From: Phycisphaerales bacterium | Lineage (GTDB): Bacteria > Planctomycetota > Phycisphaerae > Phycisphaerales > UBA1924 | Assembly: GCA_040217175.1 (NCBI GenBank) | Contig: JAVJNT010000002.1 | Location: 1 to 64,000, forward strand | Direction: 5' to 3' | Length of the DNA stretch: 64,000 nt | Shown here: piece after piece, positions 35,532-42,839 of the stretch | Layout of the letters: the number at the start of each line of letters is the position of its first letter | Numbering within the stretch: the first letter of the stretch is position 1 | Position numbers and translations under genes: made by a program | Notes under the pieces: model-generated | The model's database searches: none | Seen by the model: the letters and a program-made list of their open reading frames with translations, nothing else | Told to the model about the DNA's origin: nothing

Positions 35532-35930
35532 CTAGTGCGGCACTTCCTTGACCGCGTTGCGATTCCAGGCCGGCACGCGGACGACGATCGGGCCGCTGCC
35601 CTCGACCTCGCACTGGCAGCTCAGCCGGCTGTTCATCTGCAGGCCGGGGGCTTCCTCGACGCGGTCTTCCTCGGCCTCGGTCGCCTCGGCGACGTCGCCC
35701 ATGCCCTGCTCGACGTAGACGTGGCAGGTGGAACAGGCGCACACGCCCCCGCAGGCGTGCTCGATGTTGATGCCGTTGTCGACGGCGACCTCGAGCAGGT
35801 GCTCGCCCTTGGCCGCCAAGACCTCCCACTCGGCGCGATCCGAGCCGGTCAGCGATTCGGGGTCTTCGAGGATGAACTTGACGGGAACCTCCTTGGGCCC
35901 GTGGTCATGATCGCTGTGGCGTAAGTGCAT
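35532..35930 (-). CDS. [2Fe-2S] ferredoxin, adrenodoxin/Isc type
   Basis: A 132-residue cytoplasmic electron carrier. The four cluster ligands are Cys60, Cys66 and Cys69 in ACGGVCACSTCHVYVEQG, plus Cys105 in SRLSCQC, the spacing of vertebrate-adrenodoxin/Fdx-type ferredoxins used in Fe-S cluster assembly and P450 reduction. The first ~15 residues are His-rich and precede the fold. No isc or suf genes are near, so the partner reductase is unknown. Convergent with phhB. Confidence 0.93.
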   Translation of the reverse strand: MHLRHSDHDHGPKEVPVKFILEDPESLTGSDRAEWEVLAAKGEHLLEVAVDNGINIEHACGGVCACSTCHVYVEQGMGDVAEATEAEEDRVEEAPGLQMNSRLSCQCEVEGSGPIVVRVPAWNRNAVKEVPH

Positions 35931-36006
35931 GGCACAGCATAGGGCCCGAAATTGAGGCTTGGACTCAATCCAAAGAGGGTGCTACGGGTTGCCCGCATCC
36001 ATTGCG

Positions 36007-37122
36007 TCAGTTGCCCGAGAGTACCTCGAATCGATCGCACTCGGCCTCGCTCGGCTCCCTGTCCCGCCGCGCCATTGCGGCCCGGGCGACCTCCAGGAAC
36101 TTCTCGGCCCGGTAGGCCTTCTCGCCGGCGTCGGTCACCCAACGCATCGGGCCGACGCGCCCGATGATGGGCTTGCTGGCGGCCCACATCGTGCCCGTTC
36201 CCACGATGGCGCCGGTCATGATGCGCGTGCCGATGGCGGTCTTGACGTGGTCGCCCAGCACGCAGCCCATGAACGTCTCGCCCGTGCGCTGGCGGTCCAT
36301 CACGACCGGGCCGTAGGTGTTCAGCAGGTTACTGTTGGTGGTGCCCGCGCCCAGGTTGCACCACGAGCCGACGTACGAATCGCCCAGGAAGCCCTCGTGG
36401 GCCTTGTTGGCGTAGCCTTGGAAGATCACGCCGGTGATCTCGCCGCCGACCTTGCACATCGGACCGATGGCCGTGTTTGGTCGGATCGTCGCGTGCTCGA
36501 TGACCGTCGAGCCCGGGCCGACGTAGGCCGGTCCGATGATCACGGCGTGGTGGCCCACGCGCGCGTGCTCGTCGATCACGATTGCGCCGTCGCTGGCGTC
36601 GAGCACGGCACTCTCGGCGACCCTGGCGCCCTCGCGCACGACGACGCCCTTGGCCGGCGCCATCGCTGCGAGGTCGTACGCGATGCACGCGTCTCGATGG
36701 GTCCGCACGTGCCAGCAGCGCTCGAGCACCTCGGCGTCGCGCTCCTTGGTGTCGTACGACTCGGGATCGAGCCAGTCGGCCCCGGCATCAGCGATCCGGG
36801 CAGCGAGCAGGGTGTCGCCCTGGATGAGCGCCTGCCCGGGCTCGAGCGCGGCGATCGCCTCCAACTCGCGCGCCGCCAGCGGCCATCGACCGTTGACGAT
36901 CACGGCTTCCTCGGGTGCCGATTCGTTCACCTTCAAGCGCGGGTGGGACTCTCGGGCGAGGGCCTCCATCGCGTCGGGCACGATGACGCCGCTGGGCTGC
37001 ATGCCCGCGTCGGCCCAGCGCTGCATCGCGGTCCAGGCGCCGGTGCGGACGTCGAAGGCCGGTCGAAGGTCGGTCAGCGGGGCAAGCTCGCCCCGGCCGT
37101 CGTCGAAGAGGATGAGCTTCAC
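36007..37122 (-). CDS. GlmU-like sugar nucleotidyltransferase / left-handed beta-helix protein
   Basis: The 371-residue protein begins at GTG 37122 (VKLILFDDGRGE), following GGGGAG. Its N-terminal ILFDD...LAPLTDLRPAFDVRTGAW pattern matches the GlmU-family sugar nucleotidyltransferase-like domain. Residues ~170-310 are a hexapeptide left-handed beta helix (VIGPAYVGPGSTVI, AIGPMCKVGGEI, FLGDSYVGSWCNLGAGTTNSNL), as in N-acyltransferases. Whether it makes UDP-GlcNAc or another nucleotide sugar is unclear; classic GlmU has a longer pyrophosphorylase domain. It is 43 bp after mreD and could belong to the cell-shape operon. Confidence 0.82.
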   Translation of the reverse strand: MKLILFDDGRGELAPLTDLRPAFDVRTGAWTAMQRWADAGMQPSGVIVPDAMEALARESHPRLKVNESAPEEAVIVNGRWPLAARELEAIAALEPGQALIQGDTLLAARIADAGADWLDPESYDTKERDAEVLERCWHVRTHRDACIAYDLAAMAPAKGVVVREGARVAESAVLDASDGAIVIDEHARVGHHAVIIGPAYVGPGSTVIEHATIRPNTAIGPMCKVGGEITGVIFQGYANKAHEGFLGDSYVGSWCNLGAGTTNSNLLNTYGPVVMDRQRTGETFMGCVLGDHVKTAIGTRIMTGAIVGTGTMWAASKPIIGRVGPMRWVTDAGEKAYRAEKFLEVARAAMARRDREPSEAECDRFEVLSGN

Positions 37123-37165
37123 GCCGTGGCTCCCCGTAAGAATGCCGAAGAAGGACCGCGGAAGG

Positions 37166-37726
37166 CTATGACCGGCGCTGCCAAGGCCTCGGACCGTTGC
37201 CGGCAAAACCGAGCAGGGGCGCGATCGCGATGAGCAACAGGCCCAGCGGCAAAGCGAGCACCGCCGTGTAGCCAGCCGAGCCGAGACGGACCAGCAGCTC
37301 GCTGCCCGGCTGGAAGGCGAGGGGGGCTCCTGTGAGCTTCTGGATCGTCAGCAGGACGACGACGACGAGCTGCGCTGCGATCACGCCGAAGAGCGTGAGC
37401 ACCGAGAGCGTTGCGAGATGGTGTCGCACGAGCTTGCCGCGGAGCGTCAGGATGACCTGGGCCATGAGCACGGCCCCGAGGGCATACGGACCGACGAGCG
37501 GCTGGGCGGCGCCGGCGAGCATGGGCCAGCCGCCGGTGAGGTCGAGCGTGAGCCCGAGCACGAGGCAGGCCCAGACGGCGTGCATGGGCGGCGCACTGAG
37601 CGCGATGTATGCCCCGAGCGCGAGCAGGAAGCTGGGCTGCACCGGGCCGATCGCCAGCGCGTCTCGCAATCCTCGCTCGAGGCCGAGCAGCAGGTAGGCG
37701 ACGATGGCGAACACCGGCCAATTCAC
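37166..37726 (-). CDS. mreD: Rod-shape-determining protein MreD
   Basis: A 186-residue integral membrane protein with about five to six hydrophobic helices (e.g. VFAIVAYLLLGL, AVWACLVLGLTLDL, LATLSVLTLFGVIAAQLVVVVLLT). MreD is poorly conserved, so the assignment rests on position and topology: its start overlaps the stop of mreC by four bases (ATGA) and mreB is two genes upstream. It should act with MreC in the elongasome to organise peptidoglycan or cell-wall synthesis. Confidence 0.82.
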   Translation of the reverse strand: MNWPVFAIVAYLLLGLERGLRDALAIGPVQPSFLLALGAYIALSAPPMHAVWACLVLGLTLDLTGGWPMLAGAAQPLVGPYALGAVLMAQVILTLRGKLVRHHLATLSVLTLFGVIAAQLVVVVLLTIQKLTGAPLAFQPGSELLVRLGSAGYTAVLALPLGLLLIAIAPLLGFAGNGPRPWQRRS

Positions 37727-38637
37727 GGTGCGCCTCCTTCATCGGAGCCCGACGCGTCCTCCGTGTCCGGATCGATCGGCACACGCAGGACGACCTCGCT
37801 GACACGCTGCAGCGGCACGGTGGGCGCGACGGTGATGATGGTCCGCGTTGGCTCGTCGGGCGCGGGCGACACCTCGACCACCTCACCGACGATCAACATC
37901 TGCGCACTCCGCGGCCACGTCTCGTCGCGCAGGCGAACGGTCATGCCAACGGTGATCTCGACGGGCGCGCGGCGGGTCTCGTCGAACACCCAAGTTGCTG
38001 GGCCCTCGAGCCGCCCCCCACCGGCGGGCTCGAGGCGGCACTGGATGCCGCTCTCCAGTTCATCGCCGGTCATGACCAGTGCCATCAGGCCGCCGGCCGC
38101 CTTGTCGGTGATCGGGCGAACGACGCACCACGCCCCGGTCACGCGCTCGACCCGACCGAGCAGTTGGAGGCCCTCGACGACGGCGACCGAATTCTCGACC
38201 ACGCCGCGGCCCGTGCCGGCGCGCACCTGCAGGGCCTTGCTCGACGCCTCGCTGAAGCGACCGATGACCGGGGCGGCGACCTGCTGCACGCCCAGCTCGG
38301 GCGTCAATTCGGCACCCCGCTGCAGCTCGAACACCAGCCGCTCGAGCTCTCGCACCTTGAGATCCAGGTCGAGCGAGCGCTGGCGGGCGACCTCGAGCTC
38401 TTGCAGGTACTGCTCGGCCAAGGCCGGGTCGGCGGACCGGCGGAAGGGACGCGTCAGCGGGTCGGACACCCAGCGGACGGCGTTGCTGACCGGCGCCGAG
38501 ACGGTGACGGCAACGTCGGCGAAGCCCGTCGTCCAGCGTGTAAAGCGCATCGGCACGATCGCCATCACGAACAGCAGCACCAGGCTGATTCGCAGCAGCG
38601 TCCTGGCACTGGGTCGTCTGGAGAGTGGTCCGGCCAT
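37723..38637 (-). CDS. mreC: Cell-shape protein MreC
   Basis: A 304-residue bitopic protein: cytoplasmic tail, one membrane helix (~15-32), coiled coil (~68-105, LAEQYLQELEVARQRSLDLDL) and a periplasmic beta-rich domain (VAAPVIGR..., ...LLGRVERVTGAWCVVRPITD). MreC links MreB to cell-wall enzymes in the periplasm. ATG 38637 is chosen because the upstream in-frame extension overlaps mreB's 3' part and is Arg-rich. It lies 35 bp after the mreB stop and overlaps mreD by 4 nt. Confidence 0.9.
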   Translation of the reverse strand: MAGPLSRRPSARTLLRISLVLLFVMAIVPMRFTRWTTGFADVAVTVSAPVSNAVRWVSDPLTRPFRRSADPALAEQYLQELEVARQRSLDLDLKVRELERLVFELQRGAELTPELGVQQVAAPVIGRFSEASSKALQVRAGTGRGVVENSVAVVEGLQLLGRVERVTGAWCVVRPITDKAAGGLMALVMTGDELESGIQCRLEPAGGGRLEGPATWVFDETRRAPVEITVGMTVRLRDETWPRSAQMLIVGEVVEVSPAPDEPTRTIITVAPTVPLQRVSEVVLRVPIDPDTEDASGSDEGGAP

Positions 38638-38672
38638 GGCGCCCCGGGAGAGTCGGGCAGGCGGTGGCCCGC

Positions 38673-39734
38673 TTACACGTCGATGTCGTTCTCGAGGGTG
38701 GCCTTCCACTCCTCGATGTGCTCGAGGTAGATCGCCGTGCCGCGCGCGACGCACGTCAGCGGATCGTCGGCCAGCTTGCACTCGAGGCCGGTTGCCTTGC
38801 GGAGCACCTCGGGCAGCCCTCTCAAGAGTGCCCCGCCGCCGGCGAGCATGATGCCGTTCTCGACCAGGTCGGCGGCCAGCTCGGGCTCGACCTTCTCGAG
38901 CGTCCGCGTCACGGTCTCGATGATCTGGCTGATGGGCTCGCTGAGCGCCTCGCGAATCTCCTCGCTGGTGATGGTGGCCTTGCGGGGCAGGCCGCTGATC
39001 ATGTCGCGGCCGCGGACCTCGATGGTGCTCTCGTCGCTGGCCTTACCGGCCGAGCCGAGCTCGATCTTGATGCGCTCGGCGGTCTGCTCGCCGATCATCA
39101 GGTTGTACGTGCGGCGCATGTGGTTCATGATCGCCTCGTCCATGTCGTCGCCAGCGACGCGGACGCTCTCGCACACGGCGATATCGGCCAGCGACATGAC
39201 GGCGACCTCGGTCGTGCCGCCGCCGATATCGACGATCATGCTCGCGGTCGGCTCGGCCACGGGCAGCCCGGCACCAATAGCCGCGGCCACGGGCTCTTCG
39301 AGCAGGTACGTCCGGCGGGCGCCCGCATGCTCGGCGCTATCGAAGACGGCTCGCTTCTCGACGGCGGTGATGCCGCTGGGCACGCTGATGACCACGCGTG
39401 GCCCGATGAAGCCCCAGTTGCGCGTCAGCTGGTTCACCTTACGGATGAAATAGCCCAGCATGGCTTCGGTGATCTGGAAATCGCTGATCACGCCGTCCTT
39501 CAGCGGGCGGACGGCGGCAATCGAGCCGGGCGTCTTGCCCAGCATCTCCTTGGCCATCCAGCCGACGGCCTGCCCGTTCTTGAGGACCTCGTTGGTGCCC
39601 TTGCGGACGGCCACCACGCTGGGCTCGTTGAGCACGATGCCCTGCCCGCGGACGGCGACAAGCGTGTTGCAAGTGCCCAGGTCGATACCCATATCGACAC
39701 TGAACAAGCTCGTGATACGGTCTAGGTACCGCAC
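38673..39734 (-). CDS. mreB: Actin-like cell-shape protein MreB
   Basis: A bacterial actin that forms membrane-associated filaments guiding lateral wall growth. The 353-residue product starts at GTG 39734 (VRYLDRITSLFSVDMGIDLGT), with CCTCCT on the plus strand at 39746-39751 (AGGAGG on the coding strand) 11 nt before it. Upstream in-frame ATGs at 39791 and 39803 lack such a site and would add ~20 Arg/Ala-rich residues. Actin-fold motifs are DLGTCNTLV (phosphate 1), IVDIGGGTTEVAVMSL (phosphate 2), and the adenosine motif GIMLAGGGALLRGL. It is the first gene of mreB-mreC-mreD. Confidence 0.96.
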   Translation of the reverse strand: MRYLDRITSLFSVDMGIDLGTCNTLVAVRGQGIVLNEPSVVAVRKGTNEVLKNGQAVGWMAKEMLGKTPGSIAAVRPLKDGVISDFQITEAMLGYFIRKVNQLTRNWGFIGPRVVISVPSGITAVEKRAVFDSAEHAGARRTYLLEEPVAAAIGAGLPVAEPTASMIVDIGGGTTEVAVMSLADIAVCESVRVAGDDMDEAIMNHMRRTYNLMIGEQTAERIKIELGSAGKASDESTIEVRGRDMISGLPRKATITSEEIREALSEPISQIIETVTRTLEKVEPELAADLVENGIMLAGGGALLRGLPEVLRKATGLECKLADDPLTCVARGTAIYLEHIEEWKATLENDIDV

Positions 39735-40118
39735 TGCCGCGTCGCCCTCCTGGCCAGCCGCCGCGGCGTCATTGCGACGGATACTCCGCATGGGGCGATC
39801 CATCGGCCCCGGCGGACGGCAGGCGTGAGATTATAGGAATCGGTCAGCATGCACAGGGGCCGGACGAACCGCATTGCTCGGCAGAATCTGCGGGCGTGGC
39901 CACCCAAACCATACAAAACCCGATTTTACTCGGTTCGTTAAAACTTCACGTGTTCGACTCAACAGCGCATCCGGAGCGACCGATACAAGTGGCATAGCCG
40001 GACCACGTAGGCCCGGCCGCGACAACCGAACGAGGCAACGGAAGCCGCCGGGCGACCATGGGCATGACGCCTACGGTGGCCCGTTGCCACGCGCCGATTT
40101 CGGCTGGCTCGATCCCGT
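39735..40118. other. mreB upstream region
   Basis: No gene is supported in these 384 bp between mreB and the DUF4198 gene. The window 39895-39960 is unusually A+T-rich for this region. On the minus strand TAAAAT (39928-39923) preceded by GTGAAG (39949-39944) is a possible weak promoter for mreB, spacing 15 bp, and ACCGA/TCGGT halves flank the -10. This would give a leader of ~185 nt. Confidence 0.35.
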
Positions 40119-40928
40119 TCAGCCCTCGCCGACCGCGAACGTCAGGGACGCCCAGAAGCTCTTCCAGTCGGCATCGTCCCGGTCGTCGGTGCGGAACATG
40201 TGCAGGCAGGTGAGCATCCAGGGGCCGGCGAGTTCCAGGTCGATCGGCGCGTAGCCCTCGGCGTCCGTCCGCACGATCTGGGCCGACGACGTTCCGCCGG
40301 CCGCGGCCCGCTGGGAGACGGCGACTACCCGCGCGTCGGCCATCGGCTCGCCCAGGTAGAGCACCCGCACGCGGGCCTGCTGCCCGGCGCTCGCAGATTC
40401 CAGCGGCTCCAGGACGAGTTCGAGTGGAAGCCCGACGACGCGGTCTTCGAGGCCTGCGGCATCCTCACCGACGCGCACGAGCGCCTTGGCGCAGCGGGCG
40501 TACATCTCGATGCCCGGCTGGTTGGTCTCGCCGAGGGCCTCGCGCTGCGTGGTGATGTGATCGAGCCCCTGCTCTTCGAGATAGGCCGCGAATCGCTCGG
40601 GCCCGAGCTCGCTGAGCACTTCCTCGCTCTCGTAGGCAATCACGCTGGTGCCAGCGGTGCGGAGCCGAGCAACGTTGGTCGGTTGCCCATGGCGGCCCAT
40701 GACCTGCTGCGTGCCCTGCGCATCGACGATCTCGAACCGCTTGACGTACGGCTCGTTGCGAGGCACGAACTCGCCCTCGAAGCGATGGCCGTGCATGAGG
40801 AAGAACCGGCCGAGCTGGCCCGGGGCGGCCTCGAATTGGCTCGGACGCACCCAGAATTCGTGGGCGCTGGCGAGGCTGACGCAGCCGAGCACGGCCGCGA
40901 TGATTGGGAGAAGGCGTCGCGATTGCAT
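40119..40928 (-). CDS. Secreted DUF4198-domain protein
   Basis: A 269-residue exported protein with a signal peptide ending near Ser-Leu-Ala-Ser-Ala, immediately followed by His-Glu-Phe-Trp (AHEFWVRPSQFEAAPGQ), a pattern common to DUF4198 and NikM/CbiK-associated proteins. The rest is an immunoglobulin-like beta fold (LGEPMADARVVAVSQ...TDAEGYAPIDLELAGPWMLTCLHM). Some relatives are linked to metal uptake, but no transporter is adjacent, so the function is open. It lies 77 bp after the DUF4331 gene on the same strand. A long open frame extends far upstream on this strand but is a shadow of DUF4331. Confidence 0.82.
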   Translation of the reverse strand: MQSRRLLPIIAAVLGCVSLASAHEFWVRPSQFEAAPGQLGRFFLMHGHRFEGEFVPRNEPYVKRFEIVDAQGTQQVMGRHGQPTNVARLRTAGTSVIAYESEEVLSELGPERFAAYLEEQGLDHITTQREALGETNQPGIEMYARCAKALVRVGEDAAGLEDRVVGLPLELVLEPLESASAGQQARVRVLYLGEPMADARVVAVSQRAAAGGTSSAQIVRTDAEGYAPIDLELAGPWMLTCLHMFRTDDRDDADWKSFWASLTFAVGEG

Positions 40929-41005
40929 CGTGGGACTCCGTGGATCGGGGAGCGAAGCACCGCGAAGCGCGTCAACGCGTCGCGGCGTAGATCGAGTCGG
41001 TTGGG

Positions 41006-42616
41006 TTACATGAATGCGCCGGCGCGCTCCCAGATGTTCAGGAACTCGAGCACGTCGAAGATCGTGATCATGCCGTCGCCGTCGATGTCGGCGATGTCGA
41101 AGTCCGTCGGCGTGCGATCCTTGCTGTTGTTGGCGCCCGAGTGGGGCGTCGCCGCATACGGGAACACGCCGTTGAAAGGAATGTCGTTCTCGGTGACGTT
41201 GTCGCCGACGAGCGTGATGGCGGCGTAGTCGGGGCCGCTGGCAACGGCCGTGAGCGCAATGTCCACGACGTCGTCGCCGAAGCGGCGACCGTTGGGCCAT
41301 CCGCTCGAGACGCCGCCCATGTCCGCGGTCACGTCCCCCCCGATGAAGCCGAGCCGGCTGAAGCCGTCGTCGCCCGCCAGGCGCACCGGTCCGGTCGTCG
41401 TCGCGACACGGATGACGTCTGGGACGTAGACGGCGGCAAGATCGACACGGCCGGAGGTCGCGAAGTCGGTGCCATAGACGAGGTTGATCAGCGCGGCAAC
41501 CTCCGGATTCTCGGCGTAGGTCGAGAACTGGGCGTCGTCGACCGGGTCGGTCGCGTTGTAGCGGTCCTTGTCGGCGAGCGCGACGAGCACCTCGTTGAAC
41601 AGCGGATTGCCCAGGCGATTGACCTGGACCCACGGCCCGGTCGAGCGGATGTCGTCGCCCGCGACGCGCTCGGTGAACTGGCGTCGGGCTACCGAGGCGT
41701 ACACGCCCACGCCCCGCTGGTCGCCGAAGAAGGCATCGCTGTAGGGCAGCTGCGGCAGTTCGCTGAGCGGCACCTGCACCGCGAACGTCAGAACGTTGAA
41801 GCCCTTGAAGCCGTCGACGCCGTTGCCGTCCTGGCCCAGGCCGTCGCTCAGGTCGCCGTTGCGATCGAGGATGCGCGGGTTCAGCAGGTCGAACACGCCC
41901 GGTACGTCGGCATAGAAGCTGTCGTCGCGGGTGCCGGCGAAGAACACCGTGCCCTCGTCGCCGTCGATGATCGCCTGGCGCGTATAGGCGTCGAGGTCGT
42001 CGAGCGTCTGGGCGCCCGACATCGCGAATCCGTCGGCGTCGTTGTACAGCGGCGTGACGCGGTTGCCGGGGTTGGGCGGGCCGGTGACGGCATCGGACGC
42101 GAGCGTCGTCGCGCCCGAGCCATCGACACGCTCAACCGCATACGTCTGGGTGAAGTTCTGCCGCGCGTCGCCGATCTCCATGATCGCGCCGGGCTCGGTG
42201 CCCAGCCCGTAGCTCAGGATCGTGCCGGGATTCTTGAGGCCCCCGTCGACGTCGGAGAACGTGAAGTCGTAGCGGATCAGCGTCTCGCCGGTCATCGGGT
42301 TCGCCACGTGCAGGCTGTACCGGGCGTCGTCGGCGAAGCGCTCGTAGTGCGGTCCATCGCCGGGCTCAACGAACGGGCGGACGTTCGCCACGATGTTCAG
42401 GACCTCGACGCTCGGGTCGTCGTACTTCGTGCCGACGAAGGCGTACACGTCCGTCAGGTTGGCCATGGGGTCCTGGTCGATCAACGGCGCGTCGCTGTGG
42501 CTCGAGGCCAGCGTCGCGGGCGTCATGAACGCAGCCGCGCCTGCGGCGGCAGCGATGGCGGCGGCGGCCGTCATGCAGGTTCCGGTGCGGGCGAGTCTGT
42601 TTCGGATGTTCGGCAT
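41006..42616 (-). CDS. Secreted DUF4331-family protein with C-terminal EF-hand/dockerin-like repeat
   Basis: A 536-residue exported protein. The signal peptide ends near Thr-Leu-Ala-Ser and leads into SSHSDAPLIDQDPMANLTDVYAF, the DUF4331 hallmark. The start at 42616 is 6 nt after AAGGAG, which also abuts the ATG at 42622. The C-terminus contains one DFDIADIDGDGMITIFDVLEF segment, a single dockerin-like repeat lacking the final Cys of the other dockerin proteins here. DUF4331's role is unknown; it may be a calcium-binding envelope protein. Followed by the DUF4198 gene. Confidence 0.85.
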   Translation of the reverse strand: MPNIRNRLARTGTCMTAAAAIAAAAGAAAFMTPATLASSHSDAPLIDQDPMANLTDVYAFVGTKYDDPSVEVLNIVANVRPFVEPGDGPHYERFADDARYSLHVANPMTGETLIRYDFTFSDVDGGLKNPGTILSYGLGTEPGAIMEIGDARQNFTQTYAVERVDGSGATTLASDAVTGPPNPGNRVTPLYNDADGFAMSGAQTLDDLDAYTRQAIIDGDEGTVFFAGTRDDSFYADVPGVFDLLNPRILDRNGDLSDGLGQDGNGVDGFKGFNVLTFAVQVPLSELPQLPYSDAFFGDQRGVGVYASVARRQFTERVAGDDIRSTGPWVQVNRLGNPLFNEVLVALADKDRYNATDPVDDAQFSTYAENPEVAALINLVYGTDFATSGRVDLAAVYVPDVIRVATTTGPVRLAGDDGFSRLGFIGGDVTADMGGVSSGWPNGRRFGDDVVDIALTAVASGPDYAAITLVGDNVTENDIPFNGVFPYAATPHSGANNSKDRTPTDFDIADIDGDGMITIFDVLEFLNIWERAGAFM

Positions 42617-42763
42617 CGTCATCTCCTTCGCGTGCGGGGCATGCGACAGCGCCCGGGGCGGCGTCGCCCCGGCCTCCGCCGAACGTCCTGGAGCGGGTCT
42701 GGAGACGGATTCGGGGCCACTTGCAGGACCGATGCACCACCGACGCACGATTTCCGCGCGTGC

Positions 42764-42797
42764 AAGGAAAACGGCCCGCAGCGAGCCACGGGCCGTT
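42764..42797 (-). terminator. Terminator after hppA
   Basis: On the minus strand, AACGGCCCG (42797-42789), a 10-nt loop and CGGGCCGTT (42778-42770) are followed by TTCC. It lies ~40 bp downstream of the hppA stop. Confidence 0.8.
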
Positions 42798-42839
42798 CAG
42801 CGTATTGGTATCGCGACCGAAGCCGCCAGTTCGAGGGAC

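Noticed and set aside
40929-41005. Terminator between DUF4331 and DUF4198 genes
   Set aside because: The CGCG-rich inverted segments lack a T-tract and a stable single stem.
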